Below are positions 52,146 to 60,964 of a DNA stretch of 64,000 nt, piece by piece. A model generated the notes under the pieces. The model was not told the origin of the DNA. It did no database searches and saw only the letters and a list, made by a program, of their open reading frames with translations. This stretch comes from Corynebacterium sputi DSM 45148 (GTDB taxonomy: Bacteria > Actinomycetota > Actinomycetes > Mycobacteriales > Mycobacteriaceae), in assembly GCF_000427865.1 (NCBI RefSeq), contig NZ_ATYV01000003.1, positions 62,001 through 126,000 on the forward strand, in the 5' to 3' direction. The position numbers were made by a program, and so were the translations under genes. Numbering within the stretch: the stretch's first letter is position 1; each line of letters starts with the position of its first letter.

Positions 52146-53567
52146 GTGGCTGAACATTATGATCTCGTTGTCCTCGGCGCCGGACCCGGCGGTTACGTCG
52201 CCGCCATCCGCGCATCCCAGCTCGGCCTGAAGGTGGCCGTGGTTGAAAAGCAGTACTGGGGAGGTGTCTGCCTCAACGTCGGTTGTATCCCGTCGAAGTC
52301 TCTGCTGAAGAATGCGGAGGTCGCGCACATCTTCAACCATGAAGCGAAGACCTTCGGCATCTCCGGAGATGTCTCCTTTGACTTCGGTGCGGCGCACGCG
52401 CGCTCCCGGAAGGTGTCCGCGGGCATCGTCAAGGGCGTTCACTTCCTCATGAAGAAGAACAAGATCGACGAGATCGACGGCTGGGGTGCCTTCACCGGCC
52501 CGACCTCCATCAAGGTCACCGACGGCAAGGACAAGGGCAAGGAGCTCTCGTTCGATAACTGCATCGTCGCAACCGGCTCCGTCGTGCGCTCCCTGCCGGG
52601 CGTCGAGATCGGCGGCAACATCGTCTCTTACGAGGAGCAGATCCTCAGTGACGACCTGCCGGAGTCCATCGTCATCGTTGGCGCTGGCGCCATCGGCATG
52701 GAGTTTGCCTACGTCCTGGCCAACTACGGCGTGGACGTCACCATCGTTGAGTACCTCGACCGCGTCCTCCCGAACGAGGATGAGGAAGTCTCCAAGGTCA
52801 TCGCCAAGGAGTACAAGAAGCTTGGTGTGAAGCTCCTGACCGGTCACGCGACCACCGAGATCGACGACAAGGGCGATTCTGTCGTGGTCAAGATCGAGGC
52901 AAAGAACGGCGGCAAGGAGCAGACTCTCACCGTCGACCGCGTCATGGTCTCCATCGGCTTCGCCCCGCGCACCGAAAACATCGGCCTGGACAAGGCCGGC
53001 GTGGAGCTAGGCAAGCGCGGCGAGATCGTCATTGACGAGTACATGCGCACCAACGTTGATGGCATCTACTCCATCGGTGACGTCACCATGAAGCTGCAGC
53101 TCGCTCACGTCGCCGAGGCTCAGGGCGTTATCGCCGCTGAGCACATGGCCGGCGCTGAGACCGAGCCGATCCTTGACCAGGACTACCGAATGATGCCCCG
53201 TGCAACGTTCTGTAACCCGCAGGTGGCCTCCTTCGGTCTCACCGAGGCGCAGGCCAAGGAGTGGGCCGAGGAGAATGGCCGCGAGATCAAGGTCGCGTCC
53301 TTCCCGTTCTCTGCGAACGGCAAGGCGATGGGCCTGGCGGAGACCGCCGGTTTCTCGAAGATCATCGCGGACGCCGAGCACGGCGAACTGCTCGGCGGTC
53401 ACCTGGTTGGTGCCAACGTCTCCGAGCTCACCCCGCAGCTGGTCCTGGCCCAGAAGTACGAGCTCACTGCCGCTGAAATCGGTCGCGCCGTGCACACGCA
53501 CCCGACCATGTCTGAGGCTATGAAGGAAGCCGCCGAGGGCATCGGCGGACACATGATCAACCTGTAA
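52146..53567 (+). CDS. lpd: Dihydrolipoyl dehydrogenase
   Basis: 473 residues; the E3 subunit of 2-oxo acid dehydrogenase complexes. FAD site G-A-G-P-G-G (11-16), redox disulfide in G-G-V-C-L-N-V-G-C (Cys42, Cys47), NAD site G-A-G-A-I-G-M-E near 180, and the C-terminal H-T-H-P-T-M-S-E with catalytic His452 and Glu457. GTG start without leader. Position before ramB matches C. glutamicum. Confidence 0.96.
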   Translation: MAEHYDLVVLGAGPGGYVAAIRASQLGLKVAVVEKQYWGGVCLNVGCIPSKSLLKNAEVAHIFNHEAKTFGISGDVSFDFGAAHARSRKVSAGIVKGVHFLMKKNKIDEIDGWGAFTGPTSIKVTDGKDKGKELSFDNCIVATGSVVRSLPGVEIGGNIVSYEEQILSDDLPESIVIVGAGAIGMEFAYVLANYGVDVTIVEYLDRVLPNEDEEVSKVIAKEYKKLGVKLLTGHATTEIDDKGDSVVVKIEAKNGGKEQTLTVDRVMVSIGFAPRTENIGLDKAGVELGKRGEIVIDEYMRTNVDGIYSIGDVTMKLQLAHVAEAQGVIAAEHMAGAETEPILDQDYRMMPRATFCNPQVASFGLTEAQAKEWAEENGREIKVASFPFSANGKAMGLAETAGFSKIIADAEHGELLGGHLVGANVSELTPQLVLAQKYELTAAEIGRAVHTHPTMSEAMKEAAEGIGGHMINL

Positions 53568-53632
53568 TTGCAGGTAGCGGTGTAATGATCGTGCAGCGCG
53601 ACTGAGTCGCATCGCCGCGCTGTAACGCTGAG

Positions 53633-53666
53633 AGTGGGTCGTCCCTTGTGGGATGACCCACTTTCT
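53633..53666 (+). terminator. Intrinsic terminator of lpd
   Basis: AGTGGGTCGTCCC pairs with GGGATGACCCACT (one wobble pair) around TTGT, then TTTCT. Confidence 0.75.
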
Positions 53667-53772
53667 GCATATTTTCATTGATAAGGGGTTGCGTTCAGGA
53701 TGCTCGGGGCGTAAACGTTGATCTGTCAACAAAATATGGACGAGCCCCCACACAAATCCCGAAAGGATCATC

Positions 53773-54174
53773 ATGGCTAACTTCTCCCTGTACCCCGCAC
53801 GCGTCTTCCCGGGACTGGTCTTCCTTAACTCCGGCATCGGAAAGCTCAGCATCGATGAAGAAGGCGCCAAGGGCCTGCAGGACTTCGCCGGCACCGCCCT
53901 TCCGTTCGTGAAGAAGATCCCGGCCAAGACCTTCGGCCGCGTTCTCGCCGGCTCTGAGGTTGCCACTGCCGCAGCACTGCTTACCCCGCTGGTCCCGAAC
54001 AAGGTTGCCGGCGCTGCGCTGACCGCATTCGGTGCAGGCTTCACCGCGATGTACCTGCGTACCCCGGGTCTGACCGAGAACGGTTCGGTCCGTCCGACCG
54101 ATCAGGGCCTGCCGATGCTGAAGGACACCTGGCTCCTCGGTACCGGCCTGGCACTTCTGGCAGCGAAGAAGTAA
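53773..54174 (+). CDS. DoxX-like membrane protein
   Basis: 133 residues. R-V-F-P-G-L-V-F-L-N-S-G-I-G-K near the N-terminus and four hydrophobic segments (about 7-24, 58-75, 78-93 and 118-131) give a DoxX-type fold. Such proteins are found in respiratory or redox stress contexts; the role here is unknown. GAAAGGATCATC precedes ATG. A perfect terminator hairpin follows. Confidence 0.65.
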   Translation: MANFSLYPARVFPGLVFLNSGIGKLSIDEEGAKGLQDFAGTALPFVKKIPAKTFGRVLAGSEVATAAALLTPLVPNKVAGAALTAFGAGFTAMYLRTPGLTENGSVRPTDQGLPMLKDTWLLGTGLALLAAKK

Positions 54175-54180
54175 GAACTC

Positions 54181-54192
54181 CGCTTCCCGACG
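54181..54192 (-). repeat. Dispersed 11-mer CGTCGGGAAGC, copy 9
   Basis: Exact minus-strand copy (11-mer at 54182-54192, plus a flanking G) lying six bases from a terminator hairpin in a convergent gap. Confidence 0.8.
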
Positions 54193-54197
54193 TCCCC

Positions 54198-54231
54198 TTC
54201 TCCCCGTTCCGAGCCCTCGGAACGGGGAGAA
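54198..54231. terminator. Perfect 16-base hairpin between convergent genes
   Basis: TTCTCCCCGTTCCGAG and CTCGGAACGGGGAGAA form a perfect stem with a two-base loop between the DoxX-like gene and ramB. Probably a bidirectional terminator. Confidence 0.7.
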
Positions 54232-54265
54232 GTCATATTCGCGCCGGTCTGTGCGCGATCGATTC

Positions 54266-55690
54266 CTAGTACGGCTCGACGGACGAGCGGTGCATGTCCA
54301 CGTCGATGCTGCGGTTCAGCGGCGGGAATGCTCGCTGAGGACAGTCATCGCGTGAGCACACTCGGCAGCCGGCACCGATCGGGGTAGCGGCATTGTTGTC
54401 GCTGAGGTCTAGGCCTTCGGCGTACACCGTGCGTTGGGCGTGGCGGGCTTCGCAACCAAGGCCGATTGCGAAGAGTTTTCCGGGGCTTCCGAACCGGCTG
54501 GTGTGATGCTCCACAGTGCGGGCGATCCAGAGATACGGGCGTCCGTCTGGCATCTGTGCGAATTGGCGCATGACTTTGCCGGGGTAGGAGAAAGTCTCGT
54601 AGACACTCCACAACGGGCAGGTGCCGCCAGAGTTGGTGAAGTGGAATCCGGTGGCGGACTGGCGTTTGGACATGTTTCCCGCGCGGTCCACGCGGACAAA
54701 CGTGAAGGGGATGCCGCGCAGGCTCGGCCGCTGCATCGTGGAGAGGCGGTGGCAGATCGTCTCGTAGCCCATCCCGTATTGCTGGGAGAGCAATTCGATG
54801 TCGTATCGCAGGGATTCTGCGGTGTCATGGAAGGACTCATAAGGCAGCATCAAGGCCGCGGCGTAGTACGTGGCGACACCACGAATTGCCAGGCGGCGGG
54901 CTTCTTCTGAGGTCAACACACTGTCTTTGGCCTCGTCGCGGATCAGTTCGCCGCACTCGAAGTACGCCAACTCTTGGGCCATGCGGAAAGCCTTCTGCCC
55001 AGAGGTGAGGTACCTTGCCAGATCCAGAGTTCCGGAATTGGGGTCGAACTGGTGCTGCGTCGATCCCATGTCGGAGCGGTACCGAATCGTCACCCCGTAT
55101 CGGATGGAGAGCCGGTCGGCGAGGACCTCCTCAGCGACGATGTTCGGGTTGGTCAGTCCAAGTTCCACCGCCAGGTTCTCTGCGGCCACATCCACCGAGT
55201 CGATGTAGTTCTGCCGAGCGTAGAAGAAGTCACGGACCTCCTCGTGCGGCATGGTCAGCGCGCGTGCGGCGGCTGCGGCGGTGGGCTCACCTTCGAAGTT
55301 GCGGTGGTCGGTAGCCAGTGACAACTTGTCGGTGACGTTGCGATACCTGCGGTGGGAATCAACCATTGCTCTGGCCAGGCCCGGATGATTACGGACCATG
55401 TCCGAGATCTCCTGCAGATCCACCGGTTCCGGGCAGACTTCCTTATCGAGGACCACGTCCTGGACTTCTGCCAACAGGCGCGAGTCATCGTCACGAGAGA
55501 AAAACGTCGCATCAACGCCGAACGTGTCTGTGATCTTCAGTAGAACCGGGACTGTAAGCGGGCGGACGTCATGCTCGATCTGGTTCACGTAGCTCGCGGA
55601 CAGGCCGAGCGCTTGGGCGAGCGCGGCCTGGCTCATGTCGCGTTCTCGGCGGAGCTGTCGGAGCCGGGAACCCACGTAGGTTTTCGCCAT
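54266..55690 (-). CDS. ramB: Transcriptional regulator RamB
   Basis: 474 residues, equal to C. glutamicum RamB. N-terminal XRE-type helix-turn-helix (about 8-60), a central IrrE/ImmA-like region (about 150-300) and a C-terminal DUF2083-type domain ending in [15 protein letters not shown]. RamB represses acetate and glyoxylate genes including aceA and aceB on glucose. Here those two genes lie directly upstream, unlike in C. glutamicum where they are distant. Leaderless start with TAATCT 6 bases before ATG. Confidence 0.93.
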   Translation of the reverse strand: MAKTYVGSRLRQLRRERDMSQAALAQALGLSASYVNQIEHDVRPLTVPVLLKITDTFGVDATFFSRDDDSRLLAEVQDVVLDKEVCPEPVDLQEISDMVRNHPGLARAMVDSHRRYRNVTDKLSLATDHRNFEGEPTAAAAARALTMPHEEVRDFFYARQNYIDSVDVAAENLAVELGLTNPNIVAEEVLADRLSIRYGVTIRYRSDMGSTQHQFDPNSGTLDLARYLTSGQKAFRMAQELAYFECGELIRDEAKDSVLTSEEARRLAIRGVATYYAAALMLPYESFHDTAESLRYDIELLSQQYGMGYETICHRLSTMQRPSLRGIPFTFVRVDRAGNMSKRQSATGFHFTNSGGTCPLWSVYETFSYPGKVMRQFAQMPDGRPYLWIARTVEHHTSRFGSPGKLFAIGLGCEARHAQRTVYAEGLDLSDNNAATPIGAGCRVCSRDDCPQRAFPPLNRSIDVDMHRSSVEPY

Positions 55691-55696
55691 GCACCG

Positions 55697-55702
55697 AGAT
55701 TA
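55697..55702 (-). promoter_or_regulatory. -10 hexamer TAATCT of leaderless ramB
   Basis: On the minus strand TAATCT is followed by 6 bases and ATG at 55690. Confidence 0.5.
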
Positions 55703-55764
55703 ACCGACTGCACAGATCGGAAGTGAAAACTGCGAAGCGTGCCCGGTATGGGTGCGGAGCTGAC

Positions 55765-55806
55765 AAGACCCCGCCTCCTGCACCTAGATGCATGAGACGG
55801 GGTCTT
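55765..55806 (-). terminator. Terminator of aceA
   Basis: AAGACCCCG and CGGGGTCTT pair around a partly paired interior, 53 bases after the aceA stop on the minus strand. Confidence 0.6.
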
Positions 55807-55858
55807 GGCGAACCGAATCGGAAGTGAACTTCCGGCCGTTCCAATCAGAGGAATCTGA

Positions 55859-57151
55859 TTAGAACTGGCCCTCCTCGGTGGAGCCCTTGAGGGCGGTGGT
55901 GGAGGAGTTCGGGTCGACGGTGGTGGCGATGCTGTCGAAGTAGCCGGCGCCGACCTCGCGCTGGTGCTTGACGGCGGTGAAGCCACGCTCCTCGGCTGCC
56001 TTGAACTCGCGGTTCTGCAGGTCGACGAATGCGGTCATCTGCTCGCGTGCGTAGCCGTGAGCCAGATCGAACATGCCGTAGTTGAGGGAGTGGAAGCCAG
56101 CCAGGGTGATGAACTGGAACTTGAAGCCCATGGCTCCGAGCTCGTTCTGGAACTTGGCGATCTCGTCTGCCTCGAGGTGTGCCGACCAGTTGAAGGACGG
56201 GGAGCAGTTGTAGGACAGCAGCTGGTCCGGGAACTCCTCGCGGACACCCTCGGCGAACTTCTTGGCCAGGGCCAGGTCCGGGGTGCCGGTCTCCATCCAG
56301 ATGAGGTCGGAGTACGGAGCGTAGGACTTCGCACGCTCGATGCAGGGCTCAAGGCCGTTCTGCACGTGGTAGTAGCCCTCAGAGGTGCGCTCACCGGTGA
56401 TGAACTTGCGGTCACGCTCGTCCACGTCGGAGGTGATCAGGGTAGCGGCCTCGGCATCGGTACGAGCGATGACGACGGTCGGGGTGTTAGCAACGTCAGC
56501 AGCCAGGCGAGCGGAGCTCAGGGTGCGGATGTGCTGCTGGGTCGGGATGAGGACCTTTCCACCGAGGTGGCCGCACTTCTTCTCCGAAGCGAGCTGGTCT
56601 TCCCAGTGGGTACCAGCGGCGCCGGCCTGGATCATGGCCTTCTGCAGCTCGTAGACGTTCAGTGCGCCACCGAAGCCGGCCTCACCGTCAGCGACGATCG
56701 GGACGAGCCAGTTGTCGATGGAGTCATCGCCATCGACGTGGGAGATCTCGTCAGCACGCAGCAGTGCGTTGTTGATACGACGGACCACGTTCGGGACGGA
56801 GTTCGCCGGGTACAGCGACTGGTCCGGGTAGGTGTTGCCGGAGAGGTTGGCGTCACCTGCGACCTGCCAACCGGAGAGGTAAACAGCCTTCAGGCCAGCG
56901 CGGACCTGCTGGACAGCCTGGTTACCGGTCAGGGCGCCGAGAGCGTTGATGTAGCCGTCGCCCTCCTGGGTGACGCCCTCGAACAGGATCTCAGCACCAC
57001 GGCGGGCGAGGGTGTGATCCTCGACGACGGTGCCCTGGAGCTTCTCGACCTGCTCGGCGGTGTAGTTACGGGTGATGCCCTTCCAGCGCGGGTTCTCATC
57101 CCAGTCCTTCTGGATTTCCGCTGCGGTACGGGCCTTGCCGACGTTCGACAT
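55859..57151 (-). CDS. aceA: Isocitrate lyase
   Basis: 430 residues; splits isocitrate into succinate and glyoxylate. The catalytic loop K-K-C-G-H has Cys193, and substrate/metal motifs A-D-G-E-A-G-F-G near 150 and N-C-S-P-S-F-N-W near 313 are intact. GGAAGTGA precedes ATG. It is divergent from malate synthase, so the two enzymes of the glyoxylate shunt share a 669-base control region and both lie beside their repressor gene ramB. Confidence 0.97.
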   Translation of the reverse strand: MSNVGKARTAAEIQKDWDENPRWKGITRNYTAEQVEKLQGTVVEDHTLARRGAEILFEGVTQEGDGYINALGALTGNQAVQQVRAGLKAVYLSGWQVAGDANLSGNTYPDQSLYPANSVPNVVRRINNALLRADEISHVDGDDSIDNWLVPIVADGEAGFGGALNVYELQKAMIQAGAAGTHWEDQLASEKKCGHLGGKVLIPTQQHIRTLSSARLAADVANTPTVVIARTDAEAATLITSDVDERDRKFITGERTSEGYYHVQNGLEPCIERAKSYAPYSDLIWMETGTPDLALAKKFAEGVREEFPDQLLSYNCSPSFNWSAHLEADEIAKFQNELGAMGFKFQFITLAGFHSLNYGMFDLAHGYAREQMTAFVDLQNREFKAAEERGFTAVKHQREVGAGYFDSIATTVDPNSSTTALKGSTEEGQF

Positions 57152-57820
57152 ATCGGTGTCACTTCCTTACGTTCCGAATTCCGGTGAGAGGCATCGCCGT
57201 TGCGCCCCGAAGGGTCTGCAGTGTGCGAAAGCCTGTGAGGACACGGTCCACCACTGCGCCGAAGTTCGCTCGTTCAGCCGAGGCTTCACAAGCATCGCCG
57301 CGCAGTATTGAGTGGTCTGTCCGCGTGCTCTGCTTCACATGATGATTGAGGACATAGCCCTGAGTCAAGGATCACATCATGTAAATTCCTGTATGTGAGG
57401 ATTGCCATTTTGTGAAGTTAGCTAACTCTATCGTGGCAACATTGTTCTGAGGTAAATTGCCAGGTCGGGACCAAATGTGCCGAAGACCTGTGTGTTTCGT
57501 TCTGTCCGTGGCGAAAAATGCCCAAGTTCTTCCGATGGGTAACACCGTGTTCTAACCGGAATGCGCTTGCAGTGGATCCATTCTGTATCGGGGGTGAGGG
57601 CGGGGGCATCGGTCAGTTAAGGAACGACCTGAACATTTCGATACCTGCAGGATCGCTCGGTGTAATCGGCGGAAACGGTGGCAGGGATTGCATTTTCCTG
57701 CACATCGAGATCGCGATCACTTATGGTGGGAGCATCGCGAGGGGGCACGCGCATCGTTTGTGTGTCCGAAAATGCGGTTAAACACGCCTCGCACGCACAC
57801 CCCCTGAGTTAAGGAGAACT
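57152..57820. other. aceA-aceB divergent control region
   Basis: 669 bases without a gene. It holds two RamA-like G tracts, CGGGGGT (57589-57595) and CGGGGGC (57601-57607), a third G tract near 57740, several TGTGA/TCACA half-sites of the GlxR type around 57370-57415, and the perfect palindrome GTTAGCTAAC at 57417-57426. All assignments are by pattern. Confidence 0.5.
57589..57607 (+). promoter_or_regulatory. Candidate tandem RamA site
   Basis: CGGGGGT and CGGGGGC separated by five bases. RamA of C. glutamicum binds tandem stretches of four to six G flanked this way and activates aceA and aceB. Confidence 0.4.
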
Positions 57821-60028
57821 ATGACTGAGCGCATCACGGCTGGCGGCCTGCAGGTTGCCAAGGTTCTGTACGACTTCGTCAACGACACCGCTCTTCCTGC
57901 GGCGGGCATCGAGGACAAGGACGCCTTCTGGCAGGGTTTCGGCGACATCGTCGAGAAGCACACCCCGCGTAACAAGGAACTCTTGGCCCGTCGTGATGAG
58001 CTGCAGGCGCAGCTTGATGATTGGTACCGCGCAAACCCGGGTGAGCAGGACCAGGACAAGTACGTGTCCTTCCTCAAGGAGATCGGCTACCTCGCCGAGG
58101 ATCCGGGCGACTACCAGGTGACCACTGAGAACGTGGACGTCGAGATCGCCGCTACCGCTGGTCCGCAGCTGGTTGTGCCGGTTCTTAACGCCCGTTTCGC
58201 GATCAACGCCGCTAACGCTCGTTGGGGTTCGCTGTACGACGCACTGTATGGCACCAACGCTATTTCCGAAGACGGCGGCGCCGAGAAGGACACCCCGGGC
58301 TACAACAAGGTCCGTGGTGACAAGGTCATCGCTTGGGGTCGTGGCTTCCTCGACCGCGCACTGCCGCTGCTGGAGGGCTCCCACGCGGACGCCACCGAGT
58401 ATGCAATTGTCGACGGCCGTTTTGTCGCCACCATCGACGGCAACCAGGTTGGCCTGCGCGAGCCGGAGACCCTCGTTGGTTACACCGGTTCCCTGGAGAA
58501 CCCGGACTCCATTTACTTCAAGCACAACGGTCTGCACATCGAGCTGCTTCTCGACGCTGAGTCCCCGGTCGGCAAGACCGACAAGGCCGGCGTGAAGGAC
58601 ATCGTGCTGGAGGCTGCAGTCACCAACATCATGGACCTGGAAGACTCCGTCGCAGCTGTCGATGCAGCTGACAAGGTTCTGGGCTACACCAACTGGCTCG
58701 GCCTGAACCAGGGTGACCTGCACATCGAGTTCGAGCGCAAGGGCAAGACCCTGACCCGCGAGATCAACGATGACCGCACCTACACGGACCTTGAGGGCAA
58801 CGAGCAGGTCCTGCACGGCCGCTCGATGAACCTGATCCGTAACGTCGGCCACCTGATGCAGAACCCGGCGATCCTCGACCGCAATGGCGAGGAAATCTTC
58901 GAGGGCCTGATGGATGCCGTCATCACCCCGATCTGCGCAATCCCGGGCCTGAACCCGGAGAACGCACGCCGTAACTCCCGCACCGGCTCCATCTACATCG
59001 TGAAGCCGAAGCAGCACGGTCCGGACGAGGCAGCCTTCACCAACGAGGTCTTCGCTGCTGTTGAGGATCTCCTTGGCCTGGAGCGCAACACCATGAAGGT
59101 CGGCCTCATGGACGAGGAGCGCCGCACCTCGGTGAACCTCGACGCTGCCATCAAGTCCGTCTCCGAGCGCGTGGTCTTCATCAACACCGGCTTCATGGAC
59201 CGCACCGGCGACGAGATCCACACCTCCCTCTACGCAGGCCCGATGTTCCGCAAGGCAGAGCAGAAGACCGCCAAGTGGATGCTGGCCTACGAGGACAACA
59301 ACGTCGACGCCGGCCTGGCACACGGTCTGCAGGGTAAGGCTCAGATCGGTAAGGGCATGTGGGCCATGACCGAGCTGATGGCAGAGCTGCTCGAGCAGAA
59401 GATCGGTCAGCCGAAGCAGGGCGCCTCCACCGCATGGGTTCCGTCCCCGACCGGTGGCGTTCTGCACGCGACTCACTACCACGAGGTTGACGTCTACGAG
59501 GTCCAGGACAAGCTCATCACCGATGGCCGTCGTGAGACCAAGGCTGACCTGCTGACCATCCCGGTTGCAGCTGCTGCCGCCGGTGACCCGGGTGCGGACT
59601 GGTCTGAGGAAGAGCGTCAGAACGAGCTCGACAACAACTGCCAGAGCATCCTCGGATACGTCATCCGCTGGGTCGAGCAGGGCGTTGGTTGCTCCAAGGT
59701 TCCGGATATCAACGATGTCGACCTGATGGAAGACCGCGCTACCCTGCGCATCTCCTCCCAGACCCTCGCCAACTGGCTCGTCCAGGGCGTGGTGACCGAG
59801 GAGCAGATCATCGATTCGCTGCACCGCATGGCCGAAATCGTTGACCGCCAGAACGAGGGCGACGCTGAGTACCTGCCGATGGCCACCGACTTCGACAAGT
59901 CGATCGGTTTCCAGGCTGCCAAGGAGCTCATCCTGGAAGGTGCGAAGCAGCCCTCCGGCTACACCGAGCCGATCCTGCACCGCTCCCGCCTGGAGTTCAA
60001 GAAGCGCGAAGGTATCGACCAGGGTTAA
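57821..60028 (+). CDS. aceB: Malate synthase G
   Basis: 735 residues, the length of the monomeric G form. It condenses glyoxylate with acetyl-CoA to malate. Landmarks are [10 protein letters not shown] near 128, [11 protein letters not shown] near 332, the [20 protein letters not shown] block near 375-395 and T-A-W-V-P-S-P-T near 545. AAGGAG precedes the ATG. It pairs with divergent aceA. Symbol aceB follows corynebacterial use; glcB is equivalent. Confidence 0.96.
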   Translation: MTERITAGGLQVAKVLYDFVNDTALPAAGIEDKDAFWQGFGDIVEKHTPRNKELLARRDELQAQLDDWYRANPGEQDQDKYVSFLKEIGYLAEDPGDYQVTTENVDVEIAATAGPQLVVPVLNARFAINAANARWGSLYDALYGTNAISEDGGAEKDTPGYNKVRGDKVIAWGRGFLDRALPLLEGSHADATEYAIVDGRFVATIDGNQVGLREPETLVGYTGSLENPDSIYFKHNGLHIELLLDAESPVGKTDKAGVKDIVLEAAVTNIMDLEDSVAAVDAADKVLGYTNWLGLNQGDLHIEFERKGKTLTREINDDRTYTDLEGNEQVLHGRSMNLIRNVGHLMQNPAILDRNGEEIFEGLMDAVITPICAIPGLNPENARRNSRTGSIYIVKPKQHGPDEAAFTNEVFAAVEDLLGLERNTMKVGLMDEERRTSVNLDAAIKSVSERVVFINTGFMDRTGDEIHTSLYAGPMFRKAEQKTAKWMLAYEDNNVDAGLAHGLQGKAQIGKGMWAMTELMAELLEQKIGQPKQGASTAWVPSPTGGVLHATHYHEVDVYEVQDKLITDGRRETKADLLTIPVAAAAAGDPGADWSEEERQNELDNNCQSILGYVIRWVEQGVGCSKVPDINDVDLMEDRATLRISSQTLANWLVQGVVTEEQIIDSLHRMAEIVDRQNEGDAEYLPMATDFDKSIGFQAAKELILEGAKQPSGYTEPILHRSRLEFKKREGIDQG

Positions 60029-60065
60029 TTCCGGGTTGAGGGCTGAACGGTGTTGACTAGGTTGA

Positions 60066-60076
60066 CGTCGGGAAGC
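60066..60076 (+). repeat. Dispersed 11-mer CGTCGGGAAGC, copy 10
   Basis: Exact copy 38 bases after the aceB stop and 11 bases before the terminator stem. Confidence 0.8.
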
Positions 60077-60087
60077 ATGTTCTAAAG

Positions 60088-60123
60088 ACGCCGCCGTACC
60101 CACTATGGGTGCGGCGGCGTTTC
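60088..60123 (+). terminator. Intrinsic terminator of aceB
   Basis: ACGCCGCC and GGCGGCGT pair, with an inner GTACCC/TGGGTGC extension, then TTC. Confidence 0.7.
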
Positions 60124-60250
60124 GCATTTCTTGCGGGTTACAGGCCGGTTTAGACCGGAAGGTGCGCAGGAATCCCGTTATCGTTGACGGGGAATCGTAC
60201 GGGGCCACCGGAGGTGACGTGCGGAAGACGCATGATGATGAGGAGTGGAC

Positions 60251-60964
60251 GTGGAGATCACCGAATGCCGCGCGGTCTTGTTCGACCTGGACGGGGTGTT
60301 GACGCCGACGGCGTTGATTCACGAGGAGGCCTGGGGCGACATGTTCCGCGCATTCCTCACCGAACGGGGAGCGGAGGAATACACGGACGCTGATTACTTC
60401 GCGTACTTAGATGGTCGCCGCAGGGACGAGGGGATCCGGGCGGTGTTGAAGGCGAAAAACATTTCGCTTCCCGACGGTCAGGTCGACGACACCCCCGAAA
60501 CCGACTCAGTCCACGGCCTCGGCGCTCGGAAGAATAGGGACTTCCTCAAGCGCGTCGCCGAAGGAGTCGCACCCTATGACGGGTCGGTCCGATTCCTTGA
60601 CTACCTGTCAGGCCTGGACAATCCGCCGGAAGTAGCCGTGGTCAGCTCCTCGAAGAATGCCGGACCGGTGCTTGCCGCAGCAGGGTTGGCGGATCGTTTT
60701 GAGTTAGTCGTCGATGGAAATCTTGCTTCGGACCTGGGGCTTCCCGGCAAGCCTGCGCCAGATACCTACCTGCATGCAGCACGCGAACTCGGGTTCGAGC
60801 CGGCCGAGGTTGCCGTTGTTGAAGACGCACTGAGCGGAGTCGCCTCCGGTGCAGCCGGTAAATTCGGTTTGGTGATCGGCGTCAACCGAGGCGCCGGTGC
60901 CGATGCGCTGGCCGCGGCTGGCGCAGATGTTGTGGTCGACGATCTTGAGGAGCTACTTCCGTGA
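60251..60964 (+). CDS. HAD hydrolase, beta-phosphoglucomutase-like
   Basis: 237 residues. Motif I F-D-L-D-G-V has Asp12 and Asp14; V-V-S-S-S-K-N near 130 is motif II, and V-V-E-D-A-L-S-G-V near 195 motif IV. The family isomerises beta-glucose 1-phosphate to glucose 6-phosphate. GTG 60251 is preferred to GTG 60245 because AGGAG overlaps the latter. Its stop overlaps the GTG of the GH65 gene, the same coupling as mycobacterial Rv3400-Rv3401. Copy 11 of the 11-mer lies inside on the minus strand. Confidence 0.87.
   Translation: MEITECRAVLFDLDGVLTPTALIHEEAWGDMFRAFLTERGAEEYTDADYFAYLDGRRRDEGIRAVLKAKNISLPDGQVDDTPETDSVHGLGARKNRDFLKRVAEGVAPYDGSVRFLDYLSGLDNPPEVAVVSSSKNAGPVLAAAGLADRFELVVDGNLASDLGLPGKPAPDTYLHAARELGFEPAEVAVVEDALSGVASGAAGKFGLVIGVNRGAGADALAAAGADVVVDDLEELLP
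60466..60476 (-). repeat. Dispersed 11-mer CGTCGGGAAGC, copy 11
   Basis: Exact minus-strand copy inside the HAD gene, 390 bases from copy 10. Confidence 0.8.

Noticed and set aside
55726..55737. RamB-type motif upstream of ramB (AAAACTGCGAAG)
   Set aside because: It shares only the first half with the published RamB motif; the second half does not align without a gap.
55964..57187. 407-codon plus-strand frame opposite isocitrate lyase
   Set aside because: Antisense shadow of aceA.
57809..60322. 837-codon open frame antisense to malate synthase
   Set aside because: It lies almost entirely opposite aceB, whose protein is unmistakable. Long antisense frames are a codon-usage artefact in GC-rich genes, and the translation shows no family character.
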